Virus record (IMG/VR): IMGVR_UViG_3300034168_000141
Location: 1-61,462 of that record
From: a virus
Length of the DNA stretch: 61,462 bases
Reading direction: 5' to 3' (one strand)
The notes under the pieces were generated by a model that was not told where the DNA came from, made no database searches, and saw only the letters and a program-made list of their open reading frames with translations. Position numbers and translations under genes: made by a program. The first letter of the stretch is position 1, and the number at the start of each line of letters is the position of its first letter. Below are positions 47,009 to 54,235 of the stretch, in pieces.

Positions 47009-48697
47009 TTATGAGTATTTAATTGAACCTCGTGAGGGTGTGTTAATTGGAGCAACACCTTCAGCTCCTTTTTGCGGTACAAATGGATTGTTACCAACGC
47101 GCTTGTCGTTATTTAATCCGTCGTTAGGAAGTACACGTCCTTTTGAATCTCTTTTACGAATGTAAATTTGACGCTTCCAAAAGTGATGACAAAACGCGCC
47201 ACCTTTCCAAATAAATATGTCGTAGGTGTTTGAACCGCCTGGTCCGAAATCGGGGTTAATGTCGGGATCTTTGCTCATCTTTTCAATATCTTCATATCTA
47301 AAAGACAAACCTGCTTGAGAAATACCTACCATTTCTTGACAAAACTCACGACTATTTTCGCTTAAGTTTTGTGAGTAAGCATAACGTAATTTGTAAAGTC
47401 CTGTGTCGCCAAAAGCAGACCTTTCGTCAGCGTTTGCGTAACTACGAACACTCATATATTCCTGACGGAAATTAGCCTCGTTTTCGGGTTCTGTTACGTC
47501 TTCTTCACTCAACAACTCCCACTCGTCTAAATCGACTAATTCAGCTTTTTCTTTTAGCGCGTTAATCCAAAGACGACCTTGCTCATCTGAAAAATCATTT
47601 TCAGCAGCAACTACTTTTTTTTTTAACTCAGCAGTTTGAACCGTTGGTTGAACAACAACTACTTCGTCGAATACGCTGTTCATTGTGATAGTTAAATCAC
47701 TTCCAAGAATAGGCGCGAATGTATTTGTAATGATTCTTTGGTATGGCTTGATTACTTGATTGTTGAATATCTCCATTCCAACCAACATTTCGTCCTTATT
47801 CGAACCGAATCCTGTTGTATCTCTAATTCCGTGAATCAATGGCGACACAACGCGGTGTCCTACCATGATTTGCTTTGCGGTTTCTTCTGATAAGAACTGA
47901 TATTGTTTGTCAGCGTCCGACAAAGGAAAGTCTTGTATTTGTGGAGCGCGTGTAGGATCTTCGTTGAAAGTCATTAAGAACTTCCCTGCGTTACTTGCAC
48001 CGCTCAATCTTTCTTCCCACTCACGACGTATTGCCTCACGTTCTTCTTTCTGCGGTATTCCGTTTAAGAAGTTAATGATGAATGAAGGAAATAATCCGTT
48101 TAAGATATTGTTGACGTGGTATAGTCCCATTTGATAAGACAACTCAACGTAGTTCAACGCTCCGAAGTAGTCAGGCTTTGCGTAGTACGAAGAACCTGCC
48201 ATCATTCCGTGAGCGTAGATAACTTGACGCGGTTGTTCTTCCGCCTGTGAAGGATTGAATGCAGGAATGAACTCAGGCTTTCCTTTTTTGCTTCGTGAGT
48301 TAGCCCAGTCACGTGAATACCAAATTCCTGTAATGTCATCTTCTTCTTTGTCGTAAGCAAGACGACAGTTCTCAAAAGGCAAGTGGTTGATTTTAACAAC
48401 GCGAGTGAAGTCCATTGACCAAATCACTTCGGCAACAAATGCACCTTGAAGTTTTAAGTCGAACGCAATACCTTGCAATGCGTTGTCGAGAATCGTACCG
48501 GTACCTTTGCCTTCAATCATGTAAGCAATTGAGTTCGTCAATGCGTTGTGAATAGGACTGTTATAATAAAGCGTGATTAGGTGCTGAGGAAATAAGTTGT
48601 TGTAACCGTAGTCAATCCAACCAGCACGGTTCTCTTTTTCAGTTGCTTCAACTGGTTCGTATGCCGATAAGTTAATTGCTTGAATGTTATTTTCCAT
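47009..48697 (-). CDS. Portal protein with C-terminal extra domain (phage B), 562 aa
   Basis: The core matches phage A (LITLYYNSPIHNALTNSIAY, LQGAFVAEVIWSMDFTRVVK, HRVVSPLIHGIRDTTGFGSN). An A10 run (47615-47624) encodes KKK at the same boundary as in A. Then the second domain: LRYAYSQNLSENSREFCQEM and GGAFCHHFWKRQIYIRKR. It is about 100 residues shorter than A, lacking the Ala-rich insert before the A10 run and the A C-terminal extension. Confidence 0.88.
   Translation of the reverse strand: MENNIQAINLSAYEPVEATEKENRAGWIDYGYNNLFPQHLITLYYNSPIHNALTNSIAYMIEGKGTGTILDNALQGIAFDLKLQGAFVAEVIWSMDFTRVVKINHLPFENCRLAYDKEEDDITGIWYSRDWANSRSKKGKPEFIPAFNPSQAEEQPRQVIYAHGMMAGSSYYAKPDYFGALNYVELSYQMGLYHVNNILNGLFPSFIINFLNGIPQKEEREAIRREWEERLSGASNAGKFLMTFNEDPTRAPQIQDFPLSDADKQYQFLSEETAKQIMVGHRVVSPLIHGIRDTTGFGSNKDEMLVGMEIFNNQVIKPYQRIITNTFAPILGSDLTITMNSVFDEVVVVQPTVQTAELKKKVVAAENDFSDEQGRLWINALKEKAELVDLDEWELLSEEDVTEPENEANFRQEYMSVRSYANADERSAFGDTGLYKLRYAYSQNLSENSREFCQEMVGISQAGLSFRYEDIEKMSKDPDINPDFGPGGSNTYDIFIWKGGAFCHHFWKRQIYIRKRDSKGRVLPNDGLNNDKRVGNNPFVPQKGAEGVAPINTPSRGSIKYS
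47615..47624 (-). other. A10 run at portal domain boundary (phage B)
   Basis: Coding strand TTA AAA AAA AAA GTA. A -1 slip would give seven more codons then TGA; a +1 slip would give TAG at once. It is in the same place as the A10 run of phage A. Confidence 0.5.
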
Positions 48698-48699
48698 AG

Positions 48700-49083
48700 T
48701 TATGCACCTGTATAAATTACGTCTACGGGAATCGTAGGCGAAGAAACGTCGAAGTAAATTGTTCCATCTTGAAGTATCATTGAACCACGTTCAACCAAAC
48801 CTACAACGGAAGCGTTTGTTGGATCTAAATTAACCGCGCTGTTTTGTCCGTACACGTCGTACTTATATTTTCCAGCGTCAACAAGACCAACTGTTGTCAA
48901 ACGTATTTTAGTAACACGTTCATTTTCGTTTATGACCTCTACGACCTGACCAAGTTGTTCACCTGTCATTTCGTATGTCATAACAAGAAGGTAATTTGTA
49001 AACGCAACATTGAAGTAAGCACGTCCCTCGTCTAACGAAAGCCATGCGTATTGATTCGCAGTATTTGTATTCAAATAAACCAT
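48700..49083 (-). CDS. Conserved structural protein (phage B), 127 aa
   Basis: Homologue of phage A 16759-17169 (YGQNSAVNLDPTNASVVGLV). N-terminus VYLNTNTANQYAWLSLDEGR. Beta-rich. Lies between putative major tail and portal genes; likely a virion component of unknown position. Confidence 0.7.
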   Translation of the reverse strand: MVYLNTNTANQYAWLSLDEGRAYFNVAFTNYLLVMTYEMTGEQLGQVVEVINENERVTKIRLTTVGLVDAGKYKYDVYGQNSAVNLDPTNASVVGLVERGSMILQDGTIYFDVSSPTIPVDVIYTGA

Positions 49084-49110
49084 TCTAACTTTTATTTGTT
49101 TGCTAAAATT

Positions 49111-49143
49111 ACATCACAGAGGGACGCTTTGCCCCTCTATGTG
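49111..49143 (-). terminator. Hairpin between tail and structural genes
   Basis: Minus strand CACA-T-AGAGGG ... CCCTCT-GTG, about 9 bp around a 10-base loop, in the 73-base gap. No U tract. Probably a transcript stabiliser or partial terminator. Confidence 0.5.
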
Positions 49144-49156
49144 TAAAAGTTTTTTG

Positions 49157-49663
49157 TTAGTCAAGGATTGACAAAGGCGCACCGCTCAATTTGTACGCTC
49201 TTTTTGGAGTTTCGTGTACAAATGCAAGTGTGTATCCGTTCATATCACCTAAAGCTGTTCCTGTCGCTGCTGTTCCTGTTGAAAGGTCAGCACCGAACTC
49301 ATAACCAACAGCCCACCAATTATCGCTGGAATCGTTAACGAAAACCATTGGACGACCTTGTGCAACTGTTTGCAACTCCAAACGCTTTGGAGCGCTCAAT
49401 TTGTTCAACATAACGTTTACCGTCTGCGTGTAGAAAATAGTTCCTGCATCGCGGTTGAAGTTAATTGTTTCTTCAAACGATCCTGTTTGTGTTGGCAATT
49501 CGTATGTGTACAAATCACCTGAGATTGGGCCAACGATAGCAGTAACAATTTCGTTTGCGTCAAAAGTTAACGAAGTAACCGTGTCGCAAAGAATGATTTT
49601 CTTAATACCACCGATGCCGTCTTTGCAATCGAGTGTGAAACCTGTGCTTAATTCACATGCCAT
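49157..49663 (-). CDS. Putative major tail protein (phage B), 168 aa
   Basis: Homologue of phage A 17194-17742, with GFTLDCKDGIGGIKKIILCD, GDLYTYELPTQTGSFEETIN and FYTQTVNVMLNKLSAPKRLE. Flanked by hairpins on both sides, which fits a highly and separately expressed structural gene. Confidence 0.6.
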   Translation of the reverse strand: MACELSTGFTLDCKDGIGGIKKIILCDTVTSLTFDANEIVTAIVGPISGDLYTYELPTQTGSFEETINFNRDAGTIFYTQTVNVMLNKLSAPKRLELQTVAQGRPMVFVNDSSDNWWAVGYEFGADLSTGTAATGTALGDMNGYTLAFVHETPKRAYKLSGAPLSILD

Positions 49664-49690
49664 ATTATTAATGTTTTTATTAGCACAAAA

Positions 49691-49728
49691 GAGGGGTGGT
49701 TTTTATGCCACCACCTCTCTATATGCAA
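49691..49728 (-). terminator. Terminator after capsid gene (phage B)
   Basis: Minus strand GAGAGGTGGTGG / CCACCCCTC with an 8-base A-rich loop, then TTTTGTG; about 20 bases after the capsid stop. Position matches the hairpin after the phage A capsid gene. Confidence 0.7.
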
Positions 49729-49746
49729 GGGTTAGAATGGTTGAGA

Positions 49747-50649
49747 TTAGGCAGTATATTGGTAGAACGCGATTTCGTTTCCGAATCCGTATTGTACACC
49801 TGCGAAGAAAGACGCTGCGAAACGTACGTTGTCAGAAAGGTCGTATTGGTACATATCTAAAACCGCTACGTTGTTCCATTGGTCAAGTAAGTTAGTACCG
49901 AACCAAAGGTTTGATTTTTGGTAAAACGCCATTGTGTCGTCGCTCATTCCAGGACATTCGATAACGTCGTATTGTCCCTGCCAGTTCATTACAACTGATT
50001 CACCTTGATACAAGTAGTATCCACCACCAAGACCAAGAATTGCGCTTCTGTATGCTTCAGCAACATTTGAAGAAACTGCGATAACAGGCTTTTCAGTAGC
50101 ACGACGAACGCGTGTTGGAAGTGTCAAAACAAGTTTACCCATTTCCTCGATTACGTTTGCAGAAGTGATTGCCTCTGGAGCATCAACGTCAAGAACATCT
50201 CCGTCAGCTAAGAACAAAGTTTCGAAACCTGCGTACTCACCAGCGTTAGCGTTAACACCCTGCCATATCAATACTTCGTTGCGTGCTGCAACACCCGCCA
50301 ATACGTTAGCGATTAAAGCGTCAGTCAATGAAGCGTGAAGGAATCCGTCTTGCTCAGACTTAGCTTCCCAATCAGTCAAGAAATCTTTCTTGCAAAGTTG
50401 ACGGTGAACTTGGAATTTCTCCAAAGTCAAGATACGCTCTGTAAGAGTAACAGTTCCAGTTGGTGTGAAGTCACAAGTCGCGTTTGCGAAAGTGATAGAA
50501 TCAACTAATTTGCGAACAACTTGCTTGTACTCGATGTTCTCTTTGAAAGTAACAGCAGCAAGTGATTCGTTGCTTAAAAACGCAGCGCGGATATATCCTG
50601 CTGCTTCGCGACCTGCGTAGGTCGTAGTTAATGAAGTGGTAGTAGCCAT
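49747..50649 (-). CDS. Major capsid protein (phage B), 300 aa
   Basis: Homologue of phage A 17829-18752. SLTTTYAGREAAGYIRAAFL, LEKFQVHRQLCKKDFLTDWE, DVIECPGMSDDTMAFYQKSN and LSDNVRFAASFFAGVQYGFG. Preceded by the scaffold gene and an A/T-rich leader. Codon use is the most biased of the phage B genes, as expected for a highly expressed product. Confidence 0.85.
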   Translation of the reverse strand: MATTTSLTTTYAGREAAGYIRAAFLSNESLAAVTFKENIEYKQVVRKLVDSITFANATCDFTPTGTVTLTERILTLEKFQVHRQLCKKDFLTDWEAKSEQDGFLHASLTDALIANVLAGVAARNEVLIWQGVNANAGEYAGFETLFLADGDVLDVDAPEAITSANVIEEMGKLVLTLPTRVRRATEKPVIAVSSNVAEAYRSAILGLGGGYYLYQGESVVMNWQGQYDVIECPGMSDDTMAFYQKSNLWFGTNLLDQWNNVAVLDMYQYDLSDNVRFAASFFAGVQYGFGNEIAFYQYTA

Positions 50650-50665
50650 TTTTTATTTTGTTTTT

Positions 50666-51235
50666 TTATTTTTTTAAGTGAAATAAGAAGCGTTCTTCTG
50701 CTGACATTTTATTGTAGCTTTTTGAAGGTGCGCTTACTTTTGATTGTTTAACTTCTTTGATTGATGTTGCCGCAGGTTGTGCGCTCAACTTCTCTACGTT
50801 AGCAGAAAGTTCGGTGTTTGCCTTCTTGATGTCGGCAAGTTCGCTTTCTAATTTAGCAACCAAAGACAAAAGACCTTCAACCTCTGCGTTGAATGTGTCC
50901 TCAACAACAACTTCCGTTGATTGTTCTTCTTCGATTGTTATTTCAACCTCTGGTTCTTCAACCATTGGCTTCAATTCAACAAGTAGTCCGTCAGTAACAA
51001 CTACAATAACCCCTTCGGCTGTTGTGTATTCTCCGTCCGCTACAACAACTTCGTTGCCTTCTGCGTCTTTTGCGAATACACGAACTCCAGGCGCCCATGT
51101 GTCGCTGTCTGAATAGATGCTTGTTCCGTCCTCTAATACCGCTTCAACCATTTGCTTAACCTCAACTACTTCTTCAGCAGATAGGCTTACATTGTGCTTT
51201 GCGAAAAGAGCGTTAACTTTTTCTCTTAAGTTCAT
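50666..51235 (-). CDS. Scaffold-like protein (phage B), 189 aa
   Basis: The start at 51235 (MNLREKVNALFAKHNVSLSA) is preferred over the upstream ATG at 51307 because that leader encodes a non-homologous hydrophobic stretch. Acidic (VEEPEVEITIEEEQSTEVVV) with coiled coil (LVAKLESELADIKKANTELS) and PAATSIKEVKQSKV as in phage A. Followed directly by the capsid gene. Confidence 0.75.
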   Translation of the reverse strand: MNLREKVNALFAKHNVSLSAEEVVEVKQMVEAVLEDGTSIYSDSDTWAPGVRVFAKDAEGNEVVVADGEYTTAEGVIVVVTDGLLVELKPMVEEPEVEITIEEEQSTEVVVEDTFNAEVEGLLSLVAKLESELADIKKANTELSANVEKLSAQPAATSIKEVKQSKVSAPSKSYNKMSAEERFLFHLKK

Positions 51236-51278
51236 ATAAGTGTTTATTAAATGTTTAGTTCCTAAATAGAAAAACCTG

Positions 51279-51358
51279 TATATTTGTTTCACAATTCGGC
51301 TTTTCATAGTTGATTTTGATTTTTAGGTTTGACGAGGGGAGTAGTTACCCCTCGTTTT
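51279..51358 (+). ncRNA. Candidate plus-strand small RNA upstream of scaffold gene
   Basis: TATATTTG (51279-51286, plus strand; TTTA 21 bases upstream as a partial -33) is followed by a near-ideal plus-strand terminator at 51327-51358: CGAGGGG, 8-base loop, CCCCTCG, nine T. On the minus strand the hairpin lacks a U tract. Predicted RNA about 65 nt, antisense to the scaffold leader and an intergenic region in an otherwise minus-strand operon. Confidence 0.5.
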
Positions 51359-51361
51359 TTT

Positions 51362-51538
51362 TTACCCTAAAGAATCCAATATCGTGTTTAGCGTCTTCAT
51401 TTCGTCGTCGGTCAATCCGTAAGACTTGAACCCCATTTTACCGCCATCGTCCGTTATCTTGGTGAGTGCGTTGAGAAACAGGGTAGCATCGTCGTTGAAT
51501 AGTTCGACCTTTAAGAACCCCCCTGCTTCTATGTTCAT
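51362..51538 (-). CDS. Small protein downstream of protease, 58 aa
   Basis: MNIEAGGFLKVELFNDDATL, FLNALTKITDDGGKMGFKSY and GLTDDEMKTLNTIL. Starts immediately before the protease stop codon (no gap). Clear coding character and phage B codon use. Not recognised. The terminator-like hairpin follows within ten bases. Confidence 0.7.
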   Translation of the reverse strand: MNIEAGGFLKVELFNDDATLFLNALTKITDDGGKMGFKSYGLTDDEMKTLNTILDSLG

Positions 51539-52129
51539 TTAATCCTCTTTCAAAAGGTCATTTAGTTCTTCAAGAATGGCAGCAAACTCGTCGTGTGAGT
51601 GCAAATACATTTCTTTCTCAACTTCAAATTTTCCTTCGATTGAGAAACCCAACACTTCTTTGTTTTGTATCTGCTGTTTCACTTCTTCGTTGTCCACTTT
51701 CATGCAACCGAACCACGTTCCTTCTGGAAGGTCGAAGCCGAAGTTCTTTGACTTGTCGTTTTCGCCTTCAATGATCCACGTTTCCACCAAAGAAACACCG
51801 TCAACCACTTTCGCGTGTTCAACTGTTGCGTTGTTGGTCATGTTTTGCTTTAAGTAGTTGTAAGCAATTGAGCGAATGGTGTCCTTTGAATACTTAACGT
51901 AGTATTCTTCATTCGTCTTGTCGTCACGTCGGTAGATTAGTTGGTCAGGAATCAATAGAGCGCCGTATAAAAGACCTCTAAAATCTTCTTTGAACTTTAC
52001 CGTATGTTGTTCGCTTAACGCAACGAAATCGACACCTATTGCAGGTTGTTCTACCACGCTGATTGCGAATACTCCGAGCGAACCTTCGTCGTCCACTCCG
52101 TATTCAATAACTTTAATTTTTTTGTTCAT
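51539..52129 (-). CDS. XkdF-like prohead protease (phage B), 196 aa
   Basis: Homologue of phage A 19372-19962: KVIEYGVDDEGSLGVFAISV, VEQPAIGVDFVALSE, YSKDTIRSIAYNYLKQNM, VETWIIEGENDKSKNFGFDL, PEGTWFGCMKV and LGFSIEGKF. A conserved His lies in ATVEHAKVVDG. Processes scaffold and capsid in the prohead. Confidence 0.8.
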   Translation of the reverse strand: MNKKIKVIEYGVDDEGSLGVFAISVVEQPAIGVDFVALSEQHTVKFKEDFRGLLYGALLIPDQLIYRRDDKTNEEYYVKYSKDTIRSIAYNYLKQNMTNNATVEHAKVVDGVSLVETWIIEGENDKSKNFGFDLPEGTWFGCMKVDNEEVKQQIQNKEVLGFSIEGKFEVEKEMYLHSHDEFAAILEELNDLLKED

Positions 52130-52133
52130 GTTT

Positions 52134-54029
52134 TTATCCTCCTAATCGTGATTGGTTTTGAATTAACTGTTGTGCTTCTAAGTTGCTTGACACTTGACCG
52201 CCTAAGACGTACGCTTGCAATGGTGGTTGTTGGTTGGGTTGCTGACTGATAAAGTCGTAGTTAGCAGGGGAAGGTGCTGTTGTTCCACCACTTGCGCTTG
52301 GTACACTTCCACCGCCACCACCACCACTTGTTCCACTTGTTCCTTGAAATTGTTGTTTGCTTATAATGGCGACACGCGCAAGACCTTGTGCTATTGCTAT
52401 TCCTGCTGCTATTGCTGCACGAACAGGTGCGTCTGGTGTACTAATAGCCATTTGCGAACGATACGCTCCTTGTGCGGCAAGATATGTGTCTATGGTAGCT
52501 GTTGCTATACTTACACCCTTTTGTATTGCAAATGCTTTCTTCTGTTGCGCTTCAGACTTTCCTGCAAATGCCGCTGCTAAATCTCCAATGATTGATAAAG
52601 ACGTTTTTAATGCGTCAACGCGAAGTTGTGCTTTTGCTGCTTCCGCTTGTCTTAATTCTTCAAGTTCTTCTTGTGTATGTATAGATTTTAAGGCGGTAAG
52701 ATTTGCATGTGACTGCATTTCGGCAAGAAGTTTTGCATCTGCTTTTTTCTTTTCTCTTGCCTTTAAATCTTCGTAGCTAATAGATGCCATTCTATCATCT
52801 TCAGCCATCATTTCGTCGTTTAATTTTTTACGACGTTCTAACTCATCTTTATCTGATTGTTCTTGCAAACGTTTCTTTTCATCTTCTTCTTTTTCTCTTG
52901 CAGTTTTTGCTGCTTTAGTTCTTTCATGAATTGCTTTTACTTCGGTGTCAATAGTAGCTAATACCGCAGAAGATGCTTCTTGTTCAAGATATGCTATTCT
53001 TTGAGTAGATTCTTCTAAATCTAAAGCAGCTTTTCCTATTCCTTCTGTACCATTGTACCATTCACTTATATTTTGGTTTGTTTCTTTAAATAATGTTTGT
53101 GTATTAAATCTTGCTGTTTCTACTGCTTTATCAAATTCTTGTTGAGTTAATTTTCCTTTTTTAGCAGCAAGTTCTTGTTCTAACGCTATTTTCTTTGCAT
53201 ATTCTTGTTCTAATAATCCTTTTGCTGCATTTGCTTTTGCTTCTTTTTTTATGTTGTCAATTAACTTTACTTTTGCTGCATTTAACGCTTCTGTATCGTT
53301 AATATCTCCATTGATATTTGAGAAGTATGCTGGATACATATCTTCTAAATCACTCAATGCTTTTCTTCTTTCTTTTTCTGTTAAATTATGGTCTTGAACT
53401 CTTTGAGTTAATATCTCAATTTGAGCAATATTTTCTGCTCCTTTTGCAAGTTCTTGTTTTGTTGCTTCATTTAAATCATTAGTAACTCTTGTAAGATTTT
53501 GTTGTTCTATTGAAGTTTGTTTTGACCATGTAGCAATTTCTTTCCAATTGTAAGCAATAGCAGCTAAAACACCAACAGTTAAAAAGAAAGGATTAGATAC
53601 AACAGAAGCAGCAAGATTTCCTAAACCTTTAACTAATCCTCCTACTTCTTCTTTAATTGTTTTAAAATCTATTTTTCGAACCGCTGTTCCCATTCCTGTA
53701 AGCGCTTGTCCTGCGCCTTTCAAGTCCAAGTCCATAAGACGTGAACCGAACAAACCAACGTTGTTAGAAAGACCTTCGAAGGCGTTACCAGCGTTAGCAC
53801 TAATCTCTGCGCCTAAGTCGGAAATGTTGTCCTTCAACTCAGCAGCACGTGCAGACGCTTTTTTGAACGCGTCGCTCGTTTGATCCATCGTGAGCAACTG
53901 ATTATTCAGCGCACGAAGTTCAGCCTTTGCGCTCTTGAATCCTGTCGCCGTATTGTCCGCAGCGTTTGCGGTTTGGTTGAGGATATTAACCGCATTTGTG
54001 CTTACGTTGAAATCTATTGTATTCGCCAT
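52134..54029 (-). CDS. Tape measure protein (phage B), 631 aa
   Basis: N-terminus with AKAELRALNNQLLTMDQTSD and NVGLFGSRLMDLDLKGAGQA matches phage A. A hydrophobic patch (NPFFLTVGVLAAIAYNW) is followed by coiled coil (KTAREKEEDEKKRLQEQSDK) and a Gly/Ser-rich end, then QAYVLGGQVSSNLEAQQLIQ. Predicts a tail near 95 nm, slightly shorter than that of phage A. Confidence 0.88.
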   Translation of the reverse strand: MANTIDFNVSTNAVNILNQTANAADNTATGFKSAKAELRALNNQLLTMDQTSDAFKKASARAAELKDNISDLGAEISANAGNAFEGLSNNVGLFGSRLMDLDLKGAGQALTGMGTAVRKIDFKTIKEEVGGLVKGLGNLAASVVSNPFFLTVGVLAAIAYNWKEIATWSKQTSIEQQNLTRVTNDLNEATKQELAKGAENIAQIEILTQRVQDHNLTEKERRKALSDLEDMYPAYFSNINGDINDTEALNAAKVKLIDNIKKEAKANAAKGLLEQEYAKKIALEQELAAKKGKLTQQEFDKAVETARFNTQTLFKETNQNISEWYNGTEGIGKAALDLEESTQRIAYLEQEASSAVLATIDTEVKAIHERTKAAKTAREKEEDEKKRLQEQSDKDELERRKKLNDEMMAEDDRMASISYEDLKAREKKKADAKLLAEMQSHANLTALKSIHTQEELEELRQAEAAKAQLRVDALKTSLSIIGDLAAAFAGKSEAQQKKAFAIQKGVSIATATIDTYLAAQGAYRSQMAISTPDAPVRAAIAAGIAIAQGLARVAIISKQQFQGTSGTSGGGGGGSVPSASGGTTAPSPANYDFISQQPNQQPPLQAYVLGGQVSSNLEAQQLIQNQSRLGG

Positions 54030-54235
54030 TATGAGAGTAGTTTATAAAGTATAAATATCCAAAACGCTACGTTTAACGAAATACGTGTCACTTTCCAAGC
54101 GTAGTGCTTCCACATTTCCAACTTACGTTTGCCGTTAGCCATTATTCCGCTCTCGCCTTTTGTCTTGATATTCAACTTAATGAACTCTAAACAAGCGACC
54201 ATTGAGTGTGCTTTATTTTGAAAATTATTTATCAT
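54029..54235 (-). CDS. Small tail-anchored membrane protein, 68 aa
   Basis: Hydrophilic N-terminus, basic middle (MANGKRKLEMWKHYAWKV) and C-terminal membrane helix (LNVAFWIFILYKLL). Equivalent of phage A 22281-22478. Overlaps both neighbours. Function unknown. Confidence 0.65.
   Translation of the reverse strand: MINNFQNKAHSMVACLEFIKLNIKTKGESGIMANGKRKLEMWKHYAWKVTRISLNVAFWIFILYKLLS

Noticed and set aside
52215-52580. Cys/Tyr-rich plus-strand frame opposite the tape measure gene
   Set aside because: Composition is an artefact of the antisense of Ala/Gly-rich repeats; the tape measure frame is homologous in both phages.
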